Part shown: positions 22,238 to 30,555 of the stretch, one piece after another
Position numbering within the stretch: the first letter of the stretch is position 1
Layout: every line of letters begins with the position of its first letter
NCBI RefSeq assembly: GCF_029892105.1
Contig: NZ_JARZAJ010000018.1
Span: forward strand, 62,001-126,000
Direction of reading: 5' to 3'
DNA length: 64,000 nucleotides
From: Kitasatospora sp. GP82
Lineage (GTDB): Bacteria > Actinomycetota > Actinomycetes > Streptomycetales > Streptomycetaceae
The notes under the pieces: generated by a model
Seen by the model: the letters and a program-made list of their open reading frames with translations, nothing else
Told to the model about the DNA's origin: nothing
Database searches by the model: none
Made by a program: the position numbers and the translations under genes

Positions 22238-23008
22238 CTAGCGGACCGGGTGGCCGGCCTCGCGGAGGGCGTTCTTGACCTCGCCGATCCGCAGGTCGCC
22301 GAAGTGGAAGACGCTGGCGGCCAGCACGGCGTCGGCTCCGGCCTCGACGGCGGGGGCGAAGTCGGCCAGCTTGCCGGCACCGCCGGAGGCGATCACCGGG
22401 ATCGAGACGGCCTTGCGGACGGCCCTGATGATCTCCAGGTCGTAGCCGTCCTTGGTGCCGTCCGCGTCCATCGAGTTGAGCAGGATCTCCCCGGCGCCCA
22501 GCTCGGCCGCGCGGCACGCCCATTCGACCGCGTCCAGGCCGGTGCCCTGGCGGCCGCCGTGGGTGGTGACCTCGAAGCCGGAGGCGGTCTCGGTGCCCTC
22601 GGGACAGCGGCGGGCGTCCACCGAGAGGACGAGCACCTGGCGGCCGAAGCGCTGGGCGATCTCGCGGATCAGCTCGGGGCGGGCGATGGCGGCGGTGTTG
22701 ACGCCGATCTTGTCGGCCCCGGCCCGCAGCAGCTTGTCGACGTCCTCGACGGTGCGGATACCGCCGCCGACGGTGAGCGGGATGAAGACCTGCTCGGCGG
22801 TGCGGCGGACCACGTCGTAGGTGGTCTCCCGGTCGCCGGAGGAGGCGGTGATGTCGAGGAAGGTCAACTCGTCGGCGCCCTCGGCGTCGTAGAGCTTGGC
22901 CATCTCGACCGGGTCACCGGCGTCGCGCAGGTTCTGGAAGTTGACGCCCTTGACCACCCGGCCTGCGTCGACGTCCAGACAGGGGATGACACGTACTGCG
23001 AGGGTCAC
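22238..23008 (-). CDS. hisF: Imidazole glycerol phosphate synthase cyclase subunit
   Basis: Takes ammonia from HisH and PRFAR to give imidazole glycerol phosphate and AICAR. The 256-residue barrel has catalytic Asp residues in 'VIPCLDVDAGRVVKGVNF' and 'ILLNSMDADGTKDGYD', and 'PVIASGGAGKL' at the phosphate site. It starts with GTG inside the ridA stop (4-base overlap), so it is translationally coupled to ridA. Last gene of the main his operon. Confidence 0.97.
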   Translation of the reverse strand: MTLAVRVIPCLDVDAGRVVKGVNFQNLRDAGDPVEMAKLYDAEGADELTFLDITASSGDRETTYDVVRRTAEQVFIPLTVGGGIRTVEDVDKLLRAGADKIGVNTAAIARPELIREIAQRFGRQVLVLSVDARRCPEGTETASGFEVTTHGGRQGTGLDAVEWACRAAELGAGEILLNSMDADGTKDGYDLEIIRAVRKAVSIPVIASGGAGKLADFAPAVEAGADAVLAASVFHFGDLRIGEVKNALREAGHPVR

Positions 23009-23439
23009 TGCTTGCCTTCCAAGGAGGTTGCGAGCCCGGGACGGTGGGCCTCGACTTCGACCTCGACCATCATCCGGGAGTCGATCAGGCCCTCCACCAC
23101 GACCATGGTCGCCACCGGGCGGATCGCGTCGAAGAGCGTCTTGTGCGCCCGGCCGACCTCGTCGGAGTCCCGGACGTGGGTGATGTACATCCGGGTACGG
23201 ATCACGTCCTGAGCCGAAAGGCCGTACCGGGCCAGGGCCTTGAACGCCACCCCGAAGGCGGCGAGGGTCTGGTGGTACGGATCGCCCTCGTGCTGGACCA
23301 TCCCGTCGTCCCAGGCGGTGCTGCCTGCCACGAAGACGAAATCCCCGGCCGCGACGGCGCGGGCGAACCCGAACTCATCCTCCCAGGGGGAGGCGCCGGA
23401 GACCCTCAACGAACGTTGCGCGGCCGGGGTTTCGGTCAT
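23005..23439 (-). CDS. RidA (YjgF/YER057c/UK114) family protein
   Basis: A 144-residue RidA-fold protein with 'GFARAVAAGDFVFVAGSTAWDD' near the N-terminus, split in print as 'GFARAVAAGDFVF' and 'VAGSTAWDD', 'ARYGLSAQDVIRTRMYIT', and a C-terminal 'VEGLIDSRMMVEVEVEAHRP' holding the conserved Glu and a positionally conserved Arg. RidA enzymes hydrolyse reactive enamine/imine products of PLP enzymes. It overlaps hisF by four bases and priA by four bases, so it is embedded in the his operon. A protective role for pathway enzymes is plausible. Confidence 0.9.
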   Translation of the reverse strand: MTETPAAQRSLRVSGASPWEDEFGFARAVAAGDFVFVAGSTAWDDGMVQHEGDPYHQTLAAFGVAFKALARYGLSAQDVIRTRMYITHVRDSDEVGRAHKTLFDAIRPVATMVVVEGLIDSRMMVEVEVEAHRPGLATSLEGKQ

Positions 23440-24161
23440 CGGGACACAGCCTCCAGGGCCTCTTCGAGGGTGAACTTCTGCTCGTAGAGGGCCTTGCCCA
23501 CAATCGAGCCCTCGACACCTTCGGGCACCAGGGTGGCGATGGCGCGCAGGTCGTCGAGCGAGGACACCCCACCGGAGGCGACCACGGGCTTGTCGGTGGC
23601 GGCGCAGACGTTCCGCAGCAGCTCCAGGTTGGGGCCGGTCAGGGTGCCGTCGCGGTTGACGTCGGTGACCACGTAGCGGGCGCAGCCCTCGGAGTCGAGG
23701 CGGGCGAGCACCTCGAACAGGTCGCCGCCGTCGCGGGTCCAGCCGCGGCCGCGCAGGGTGGTGCCGACCACGTCCAGGCCGACGGCGATCTTGTCACCGT
23801 GCTCGGCGATGACCTTGGCGACCCACTCGGGGGACTCCAGGGCGGCGGTGCCGAGGTTGACCCGGGTGCAGCCGGTGGCGAGGGCGGCGGCGAGCGACTC
23901 GTCGTCGCGGATGCCGCCGGAGAGCTCGACCTTGATGTCGAGTGCGCCGGTGACCTCGCGCAGCAGCTCGCGGTTGCTGCCGGTGCCGAAGGCAGCGTCG
24001 AGGTCGACCAGGTGCAGCCACTCGGCACCGGCGCTCTGCCAGGCCAGTGCGGCGGCGAGCGGCTCGCCGAAGGAGGTCTCGGTGCCGGAGGCGCCCTTGA
24101 CCAGCCTGACGGCCTGGCCGTCGCGGACGTCGACGGCGGGGAGGAGTTCGAGGCGGCTCAT
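23436..24161 (-). CDS. priA: Bifunctional HisA/TrpF isomerase PriA
   Basis: A single barrel that isomerises both ProFAR (histidine) and PRA (tryptophan). The 241 residues begin 'MSRLELLPAVDVRDGQAV' with catalytic Asp11; 'DIKVELSGGIRDDESL', 'LDVVGTTLRGRGWTRDGG' (the loop with Arg and Trp that lets PriA handle both substrates) and 'YVVTDVNRDGTL' with the second Asp follow. This matches S. coelicolor PriA closely. No separate hisA or trpF is in the window. ATG 24161 is the family start; an ATG at 24200 overlapping the hisH stop would add 13 residues. Confidence 0.96.
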   Translation of the reverse strand: MSRLELLPAVDVRDGQAVRLVKGASGTETSFGEPLAAALAWQSAGAEWLHLVDLDAAFGTGSNRELLREVTGALDIKVELSGGIRDDESLAAALATGCTRVNLGTAALESPEWVAKVIAEHGDKIAVGLDVVGTTLRGRGWTRDGGDLFEVLARLDSEGCARYVVTDVNRDGTLTGPNLELLRNVCAATDKPVVASGGVSSLDDLRAIATLVPEGVEGSIVGKALYEQKFTLEEALEAVSR

Positions 24162-24199
24162 CGTGTGCAACTTTCGCGGCTTCGGAGGGTGCTGGCTCA

Positions 24200-24835
24200 T
24201 CAGAGCGTGTCGACCCAGTTGGTCAGCAGGGCGGCGCCGGCGTCGCCGGACTTCTCGGGGTGGAACTGGGTGGCCCACAGCGGACCGTTCTCGACGGCGG
24301 CGACGAACGGCTGCCCATGGGTGGCCCAGGTGACCAGCGGGGCGTTGATCCGCTCGTTGGTGATCTCCAGCTCCCAGCGGCGCACCCCGTAGGAGTGCAC
24401 GAAGTAGAACCGGGTGTCGGCATCCAGCCCTGCGAAGAGCCGGCTGCCCTCGGGGGCGTCCACGGTGTTCCAGCCCATGTGCGGAACGATCGGCGCGTCC
24501 AGCGGCTCGACGGTGCCGGGCCACTCGTCGCAGCCGGCGGTCTCCACTCCGTGCTCGACCCCGCGCTCGAAGAGGATCTGCATCCCGACACAGATGCCGA
24601 GCACCGGACGGCCACCGGCGAGGCGACGCCCGATGATCTGCTCGCCGCGCACCGCCTTCAGCCCGCGCATGCACGCTTCGAAGGCGCCGACACCGGGGAC
24701 GAGCAGGCCGTCCGCGTCCAGGGCCTGCTGGAAGTCGGAGGTCACGGTGACGTTGGCGCCGGTGCGCTCGACCGCGCGCTGGGCGGAGCGGAGATTGCCG
24801 GAGCCGTAGTCCAGCACCACAACATTCTTGGACAT
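24200..24835 (-). CDS. hisH: Imidazole glycerol phosphate synthase glutaminase subunit
   Basis: Class I glutaminase that feeds ammonia to HisF. The 211 residues have the nucleophile Cys82 in 'RPVLGICVGMQILFERG', the oxyanion region 'LLVPGVGAFEACM' and the His/Glu of the triad in 'ATQFHPEKSGDAG'. ATG 24835 follows GGAAG. A small membrane-protein gene ends 17 bases upstream. Confidence 0.96.
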   Translation of the reverse strand: MSKNVVVLDYGSGNLRSAQRAVERTGANVTVTSDFQQALDADGLLVPGVGAFEACMRGLKAVRGEQIIGRRLAGGRPVLGICVGMQILFERGVEHGVETAGCDEWPGTVEPLDAPIVPHMGWNTVDAPEGSRLFAGLDADTRFYFVHSYGVRRWELEITNERINAPLVTWATHGQPFVAAVENGPLWATQFHPEKSGDAGAALLTNWVDTL

Positions 24836-24852
24836 GTCAGTCTTCCGGGTCT

Positions 24853-25005
24853 CTAGAGGCGCATGACGCCGGAGACGAGGCACAGCACGGCTCCGATGGC
24901 GAGTACGGCGATGACGCCCTTGGGCAGCTTCTGCTTCCAGAAGGAGATCACTCCGCCGGACAGGAAGAGCCCGGCGATGATCAGCAGCGTGGCGGACTTG
25001 CTCAC
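24853..25005 (-). CDS. Small membrane protein in the his operon
   Basis: A 50-residue protein, almost entirely two hydrophobic helices ('SATLLIIAGLFLSGGVISF' and 'VIAVLAIGAVLCLVSGVM') joined by the basic turn 'WKQKLPKG'. It starts at a GTG that overlaps the hisB stop as GTGA and stops 17 bases before hisH, so it is co-translated with his genes. I do not recognise a family. Its presence in a tightly coupled operon, and the clean two-helix pattern, argue that it is real. Confidence 0.7.
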   Translation of the reverse strand: MSKSATLLIIAGLFLSGGVISFWKQKLPKGVIAVLAIGAVLCLVSGVMRL

Positions 25006-25595
25006 AGCGCACCCTTGGTCGAGGGAAGAATGCCTGCCGCACGCGGGTCGTGCTCGCAGGCGTACCGCAGAGCGCGGGCGAGTGCCTTGAACTGGCACTC
25101 CACGATGTGGTGGGCGTTGCGCCCGTACGGGACGTGGACGTGCAGCGCGATCTGGGCCTGGGCGACGAAGGACTCGAGTATGTGCCGGGTCATCGTCGTG
25201 TCGAAGGTGCCGATCATCGGCGCCATGCCCTCGGGCTCGGTGTGCACCAGGTACGGGCGGCCGGAGAGGTCCACGGTGACCTGGGCGAGCGACTCGTCCA
25301 GCGGCACGGTGCAGTTGCCGAAGCGGTAGATGCCGACCTTGTCGCCGAGCGCCTGCTTGAAGGCGGCGCCCAGCGCGAGGGCGGTGTCCTCGATGGTGTG
25401 GTGGGTGTCGATGTGCAGGTCGCCGTCGGTCTTCACGGTGAGGTCGAAGAGACCGTGGCGGCCCAGCTGGTCGAGCATGTGGTCGTAGAACCCGACGCCC
25501 GTGGAGATGTCGGTCCTTCCGGTGCCGTCGAGATCGATCTCGACCAGGACCGAGGTCTCCTTGGTGGTGCGCTCAACGCGGCCGATACGGGACAT
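25002..25595 (-). CDS. hisB: Imidazoleglycerol-phosphate dehydratase
   Basis: A Mn-dependent dehydratase giving imidazole-acetol phosphate. The 197 residues contain the metal-binding repeats 'STGVGFYDHMLDQLGRHG', 'LHIDTHHTIEDTALALG' and 'AQIALHVHVPYGRNAHHIVE'. The C-terminus has 'FKALARALRYACEHD'. It is the monofunctional form with no phosphatase domain. It sits 6 bases downstream of hisC and overlaps the next small gene by four bases. Confidence 0.97.
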   Translation of the reverse strand: MSRIGRVERTTKETSVLVEIDLDGTGRTDISTGVGFYDHMLDQLGRHGLFDLTVKTDGDLHIDTHHTIEDTALALGAAFKQALGDKVGIYRFGNCTVPLDESLAQVTVDLSGRPYLVHTEPEGMAPMIGTFDTTMTRHILESFVAQAQIALHVHVPYGRNAHHIVECQFKALARALRYACEHDPRAAGILPSTKGAL

Positions 25596-25601
25596 TCGGG
25601 G

Positions 25602-26744
25602 TTACAGCTCCTGACTGGCTGCGCGCGCGAGGCGCGCTCCTGCAAGGGTGGGCGACGGGACGGCGATGCGGACGGCGTCCAGGAAGGCGTCGTTCTCGGC
25701 GGGGGTGCCGGCGGTGACACGCAGCCACCCGGGGACACCGTTGTCACGGACCAGGACGCCCTGGTCGAGGATCGCCTGCCAGACCGCGTGGGTGTCGGCG
25801 AAGCGGCCGAACTGGATGAAGTTGGCGTCGGAGTCGGTGACTTCGAGGCCGAGTTCGCGCAGGGCGTCGACCAGGCGGTCCCGCTCGGCCTTGAGCTGCT
25901 CGACATACCCCAGCAGGGTGTCGGTGTGCTCCAGGCAGGCCAGCGCGGTGGCCTGGGTGACGGCCGACAGGTGGTACGGCAGCCTGACCAGCTGCACCGC
26001 GTCCACCACGGCCGCGTCCGCGGCCAGGTAGCCCAGGCGCAGACCCGCCGCGCCGAAGGCCTTGGACATGGTGCGGCTGATCACCAGGTTGGGACGGCCC
26101 TGGAGCAGCGGCAGCAGCGAGGCGCGGTGCGAGAACTCGACGTACGCCTCGTCCACGACCACCAGGCTCGGCCTGGCGGCCTGCGCGGCCTCGTACAGGG
26201 CGAGGACGGTTTCGGCGGCGACCGCGGTGCCCGTCGGGTTGTTCGGCGAGCAGATGAACACCACGTGGGGGCGGTGCTCGGCGATGACCCGGGTGGCCTC
26301 CTCGACGTCGATGGTGAAGTCGTCACGGCGCGGGCCGGAGATCCAGGCGGTGCCGGTACCACGGGAGATGAGCGCGTGCATCGAGTACGAGGGCTCGAAG
26401 CCGAGCGCGCTGCGGCCGGGGCCGCCGAAGGTCTGGAGCAGCTGCTGGAGGATCTCGTTGGAGCCGTTGGCGGCCCAGACCTGCTCGCGGCTGCGCGCGA
26501 ATCCGGTGGTCCGGGTCAGGTAGGCGGCCAGGCCCTCGCGCAGCTCGACGGCGTCCCGGTCGGGGTACCGGTTGAGGTTGCGGGCGGCCTCGGCGACGCG
26601 CTCGGCGATCCGGGCGACCAGCGGCTCGGGCAGCGGGTACGGGTTCTCGTTGGTGTTCAGCTGGACGGGCACGTCCAACTGCGGTGCACCGTACGGGGAC
26701 TGGCCGCGCAGCTCGTCGCGGATGGGAAGGTCGTCGATCTTCAC
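25602..26744 (-). CDS. hisC: Histidinol-phosphate aminotransferase
   Basis: A PLP-dependent aminotransferase of 380 residues using glutamate as amino donor. The PLP lysine lies in 'NLVISRTMSKAFGAAGLRLGY', split as 'RTMSKAFGAAG'; 'FICSPNNPTGTAV' and 'VVVDEAYVEFSHR' are the cofactor-binding motifs. The start is the GTG at 26744, overlapping the hisD stop as GTGA. The open frame continues far upstream antisense to nothing useful; that extension is the hisD gene read in another frame. Confidence 0.96.
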   Translation of the reverse strand: MKIDDLPIRDELRGQSPYGAPQLDVPVQLNTNENPYPLPEPLVARIAERVAEAARNLNRYPDRDAVELREGLAAYLTRTTGFARSREQVWAANGSNEILQQLLQTFGGPGRSALGFEPSYSMHALISRGTGTAWISGPRRDDFTIDVEEATRVIAEHRPHVVFICSPNNPTGTAVAAETVLALYEAAQAARPSLVVVDEAYVEFSHRASLLPLLQGRPNLVISRTMSKAFGAAGLRLGYLAADAAVVDAVQLVRLPYHLSAVTQATALACLEHTDTLLGYVEQLKAERDRLVDALRELGLEVTDSDANFIQFGRFADTHAVWQAILDQGVLVRDNGVPGWLRVTAGTPAENDAFLDAVRIAVPSPTLAGARLARAASQEL

Positions 26745-28048
26745 GAGCCGGGCACCGTCCAGTCGAAGCGGGCGCGGATGGCGTCGCCGTGGCCGGGCAG
26801 GTCCTCGGCGTTGGCAAGGTTGACCACGTGCGCGGCCACGTCGGCGAGTGCCTCGCGCGAGTAGTCCACGACGTGGATGCCGCGCAGGAAGGACTGCACC
26901 GAGAGACCGGAGGAGTGGCAGGCGCAACCGCCGGTCGGCAGCACGTGGTTGGAGCCGGCCGCGTAGTCGCCGAGCGAGACCGGCGCGTACGGGCCGATGA
27001 AGACGGCGCCCGCGTTGCGCACCCGGGCGGCGACCGCGCGGGCGTCGCGGGTCTGGATCTCCAGGTGCTCGGCGCCGTAGGCGTTGACCACGGCCAGGCC
27101 CTGCTCGATGTCGTCCACCAGCACGATGCCGGACTGCCTGCCGCCGAGCGCGGTGGTGACCCGCTCGCGGTGCTTGGTGTCGGCGACCTGGGTCTTCAGC
27201 TCGGCCTCGACCGCCTCGGCCAGCACCAGGGAGTCGGTGACCAGCACGGAGGCGGCCATCGGGTCGTGCTCGGCCTGGCTGATCAGGTCGGCGGCGACGT
27301 CGCGCGGCGAGGCGCTGTCGTCCGCGAGAACGGCGATCTCGGTCGGGCCCGCCTCGGCGTCGATACCGATCCGGCCCTTGAGCAGGCGCTTGGCGGCGGC
27401 GACGTAGATGTTGCCGGGGCCGGTCACCAGGTTGACGGGCGCGCACTCCTCGGTGCCGTACGCGAACATCGCGATCGCCTGGGCGCCGCCGGCCGCGTAC
27501 ACCTCGGTGACGCCGAGCAGCGCGCAGGCCGCCAGGATCGTCGGGTGCACCGACCCGCCGCACTCCTTCTGCGGCGGCGAGGTCACGGCGATGCCCGCGA
27601 CACCGGCCTCCTGGGCCGGGACGACGTTCATCACCACCGAGGACGGGTAGACCGCCAGGCCGCCGGGCACGTACAGGCCGACCCGGTCGACCGGCACCCA
27701 CCGCTCGGTGACCGTGCCGCCAGGCACCACCTGGGTGGTGTGGTCAGTGCGCCGCTGTTCGCGGTGGACCAGGCGGGCACGGCGGATGGACTCCTCCAGT
27801 GCGGCCCGCACCTTCGGATCCAGGCCCGCAAGGGCGGCGTCGATCTGCGCCTGCGCGACCCGGGTGGTCTCCAGCGTGACGCCGTCGAAGCGTTCGGTGA
27901 TCTCGATCAGCGCCGTGACACCGCGATGGCGTACGTCCTCGCAGATCGGCCGCACCTTCTCCAGGGCGGCCTCCACGTCGAACTCGGCACGGGGCAGCAC
28001 GTCACGCAGGTCCGAAGAGGAGCCGCGCAGGTCGATTCGAGAGATCAC
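26741..28048 (-). CDS. hisD: Histidinol dehydrogenase
   Basis: Carries out the last two NAD-dependent oxidations to histidine. The 435 residues show 'VPVDRVGLYVPGGLAVYPSS', the Zn/substrate site 'SPPQKECGGSVHPTILAAC', 'VNLVTGPGNIYVAAAKRLL' and the C-terminal 'NHVLPTGGCACHSSGLSV'. The start is a GTG at 28048 ('VISRIDLRGSSSDL'). A TACACT -10-like element seven bases upstream and no ribosome site suggest a leaderless mRNA. First gene of the his operon, divergent from the gene at 28140. Confidence 0.96.
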   Translation of the reverse strand: MISRIDLRGSSSDLRDVLPRAEFDVEAALEKVRPICEDVRHRGVTALIEITERFDGVTLETTRVAQAQIDAALAGLDPKVRAALEESIRRARLVHREQRRTDHTTQVVPGGTVTERWVPVDRVGLYVPGGLAVYPSSVVMNVVPAQEAGVAGIAVTSPPQKECGGSVHPTILAACALLGVTEVYAAGGAQAIAMFAYGTEECAPVNLVTGPGNIYVAAAKRLLKGRIGIDAEAGPTEIAVLADDSASPRDVAADLISQAEHDPMAASVLVTDSLVLAEAVEAELKTQVADTKHRERVTTALGGRQSGIVLVDDIEQGLAVVNAYGAEHLEIQTRDARAVAARVRNAGAVFIGPYAPVSLGDYAAGSNHVLPTGGCACHSSGLSVQSFLRGIHVVDYSREALADVAAHVVNLANAEDLPGHGDAIRARFDWTVPGS

Positions 28049-28055
28049 AGAGCCA

Positions 28056-28061
28056 AGTGTA
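28056..28061 (-). promoter_or_regulatory. his operon -10 element (leaderless)
   Basis: TACACT on the minus strand ends seven bases before the hisD GTG, the spacing expected when transcription begins at the start codon. No good -35 match is visible, which is common for such promoters. Confidence 0.45.
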
Positions 28062-28139
28062 AGGAGTGGCCAGAAGTAGCAGCCGCGCATTCCAGTCCGT
28101 GATACGAAAAGCGAGACGGCGAAACACCTGGGGGAATAC

Positions 28140-29699
28140 GTGGCGGAGCGGGCACCGAGCGACTGGACACCGGTCGAACAGGACCTCTGGAGGGCCTTCA
28201 GACACGGCGAGGTGCACCACCTCGGGGACGACATCGGCGACGAGGATCCGGGCCCCGAGCGCACCCTGCGCGCCGAGGTACTCGCCACCCTTTTGCTCGA
28301 CGCACCCGAACCCGCCCCCGGGCGCGTCGCCAGCCTGAAGATCACCGGCGCGTACATCAGCGGGGCACTGCTGCTCGCGGGCGGCACCATCGAGCACTAC
28401 GTCGAGCTGCACCACTGCCGCTTCGAGCAGAAAATCCTCATTTCCGAGGCCCGCGCGAGCACCCTGCGGCTGATCGACTGCCTGATACCCAGGCTCGAGG
28501 CCTCCCGGCTCGCCACCGAGGGCGACCTGCACCTCGCCCGCTGCACCATCCCCCAGGGCATCCGGCTCACCGATGCCAAGATCGGCACCGATCTGCTGCT
28601 CAACCAGGCCACCATCGGCGCCGACCGCCACGGCCGGGCACTGGCCGCCGACGGGCTCGCCGTCCACCAGGACCTGGAGGCCGAGCGGATCACCTGCCAC
28701 GGCGAGATCAGCATGCGCACCGGTCGGATCGGCGGCCGGCTCTCCTTCCGCGGCGCCCAGCTGCACGCCGCCCGCCCCGACGGCTACTGCCTCAACCTCG
28801 CCCATATCTCCGTCGGCAACACCCTCTACCTCGGCGGCTCGCTGGACGGCGGCTGGGCCGACTCCAGGACGATCTACGGCGACGGCTACGGTGCCCCGAT
28901 CCCGCCCGGCACCCCGAGCACCCCGCTGCGCGCCTACGGCGGGGTCCGGCTGGTGGACGGGCGGTTCGACAACGCCTGCCTGATCACCAACGCCGAGTTC
29001 CACCTCACCGCCGACCAGGAGCTCTCGCTCCGCCGCATCCAGACCCCCGAGCTGCGGATCACCTGCCGCACCCCGCCCGACGGCCGTCTCTCGCTCTCCC
29101 GCGCCCGGGTCGGCAACCTGGTCGACGCCCCGGACGCCTGGCCCCGCGACGGCGACGTGGACCTCGACGGCTTCACCTACGAGTCGCTGCGCCCCGCCGA
29201 GCCGTTCACCGTCCAGCAGCGGATCGCCTGGCTGGAGGACTCCCTGGGCGAGTTCCAGCCCGAGCCCTACGAACAACTGGCCACCGCGCTGCGCCGGGAC
29301 GGCCGGGACGAGGACGCCCGCGAGGTCCAGTACGCCAAGCAGCGCCGCCGCCGCTCCACCCTCCCGCTGCCGGGACGGATCTGGGGCCGCCTCCAGGACG
29401 CCACCGTCGGCTACGGCTACCGGCCGGGACGGGCGGCCCTCTGGCTGGTCGCCGCCTGGGCGGTCGGCACCGCGTACTTCAGCGCCCACCACCCGGCACC
29501 GCTGAAGGCCGACGAACGGCCCACCTGGAACCCCGCCCTGTACGCACTCAGCAAGGTGCTCCCGGTGGTCGACCTGAGCCAGGACGGCTGGAACCCGGAC
29601 CGGGCCGGGCAGTGGGTCGTCGCCGCGCTGGTGGTCTCGGGCTGGGTCCTGGCCACCACCGTGGTCGCGGGTGCGACCAGGATGCTCCAGCGCGGCTGA
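28140..29699 (+). CDS. Membrane-anchored beta-helix protein
   Basis: 519 residues. A short N-terminal region is followed by a long stretch (about residues 60-340) of repeating short strands of the type 'LxLxxxxI', as in 'GDLHLARCTIPQGIRLTDAK', typical of pentapeptide-like or right-handed beta-helix folds. A basic linker ('YAKQRRRRSTLPLPG') and two hydrophobic helices (about 431-449 and 495-513) end it. Relatives are often annotated 'membrane-associated oxidoreductase', but I see no cofactor motif. GTG 28140 follows GGGGGA. It diverges from hisD. Function unknown. Confidence 0.8.
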   Translation: MAERAPSDWTPVEQDLWRAFRHGEVHHLGDDIGDEDPGPERTLRAEVLATLLLDAPEPAPGRVASLKITGAYISGALLLAGGTIEHYVELHHCRFEQKILISEARASTLRLIDCLIPRLEASRLATEGDLHLARCTIPQGIRLTDAKIGTDLLLNQATIGADRHGRALAADGLAVHQDLEAERITCHGEISMRTGRIGGRLSFRGAQLHAARPDGYCLNLAHISVGNTLYLGGSLDGGWADSRTIYGDGYGAPIPPGTPSTPLRAYGGVRLVDGRFDNACLITNAEFHLTADQELSLRRIQTPELRITCRTPPDGRLSLSRARVGNLVDAPDAWPRDGDVDLDGFTYESLRPAEPFTVQQRIAWLEDSLGEFQPEPYEQLATALRRDGRDEDAREVQYAKQRRRRSTLPLPGRIWGRLQDATVGYGYRPGRAALWLVAAWAVGTAYFSAHHPAPLKADERPTWNPALYALSKVLPVVDLSQDGWNPDRAGQWVVAALVVSGWVLATTVVAGATRMLQRG

Positions 29700-29806
29700 C
29701 GGGCCGTCGGCCGGCTGCGCGGGTGCACGGCTGATCACCTGCCCGGGAACGCCTCGTACCGAAAGGCCGGAGCGCGGCGGGCCGTCGGACAACTAGTCTG
29801 TCCGCC

Positions 29807-30535
29807 GTGACTGAACGGCTCCCGCTCTTCCCGCTCAACACGGTCCTCTACCCGGGACTCGTGATGCCGCTGCGCGTCTTCGAGGACCGCTACCGGCGGC
29901 TGGTCGGCGACCTGCTGGCCCAGCCCGAGGACCCGCCGCGCCGGTTCGGGGTGGTGGCGATCAAGGACGGGCGGGAAGTCGCGCCGGTCCGCGAGAACGA
30001 CGGCCCGGTCGGCCCGCTGGACGGCCTCGGCACGGTGACCGGCGAGCCGAAGGAGGCGCTCTACGAGGTCGGCTGCGTCGCCTCGATCGCCTCCGTCAAG
30101 GAGCTCCCCGACGGCCAGTACGAACTGCTGGTCACCGGGACCACCCGGTTCCGGCTGCACCACGTGGACGCCACGGGGCCGTACCTGGTCGGCGAGACCG
30201 AGCCGATCGAGGAGCGGGCGGGCGACGGTGCCGGAGCTCTCGCGGCAGGCGTCGAACGGGCGTTCCTGACCTACCGCAAGCGGCTGGCGGGCGCCAGGGA
30301 GGCCAGCCTGGCCGGGGAACAGGGACTGCCCGACGACCCGCAGGTGCTCTCCTACCTGGTCGCGGCGGCCTCGGTACTGCCCGCACCGGTCAAGCAGGAG
30401 CTGCTCGCCTGCCCCGACACCGCACAGCGCCTCACGACCGAACTCGAACTGCTGCGCAGGGAGAGCGCGTTGCTCGCCTGGCTGCCCTCGCTGCCCGCGA
30501 CGGATCTGACCCGGCAGGCGTTCAGCCCGAACTGA
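29807..30535 (+). CDS. LON peptidase substrate-binding domain protein
   Basis: 242 residues matching the N-terminal domain of Lon without the ATPase or protease: 'LPLFPLNTVLYPGLVMPLRV', then 'YEVGCVASIASVKELPDGQYELLVTG' (printed in part as 'VGCVASIASVKELPDGQY') and a helical C-terminus. Stand-alone copies are common in actinobacteria and may bind unfolded proteins or act as adaptors. GTG start at 29807. The next gene begins 20 bases later in the same direction. Confidence 0.92.
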   Translation: MTERLPLFPLNTVLYPGLVMPLRVFEDRYRRLVGDLLAQPEDPPRRFGVVAIKDGREVAPVRENDGPVGPLDGLGTVTGEPKEALYEVGCVASIASVKELPDGQYELLVTGTTRFRLHHVDATGPYLVGETEPIEERAGDGAGALAAGVERAFLTYRKRLAGAREASLAGEQGLPDDPQVLSYLVAAASVLPAPVKQELLACPDTAQRLTTELELLRRESALLAWLPSLPATDLTRQAFSPN

Positions 30536-30555
30536 CCGAACCGAGAGGGACAGCT

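Noticed and set aside
24162..24200. An earlier ATG for priA overlapping the hisH stop
   Set aside because: The extra 13 residues are Pro/Lys/His-rich and not part of the family; 'MSRLELLPAVDV' matches known PriA starts. Kept as a possibility only.
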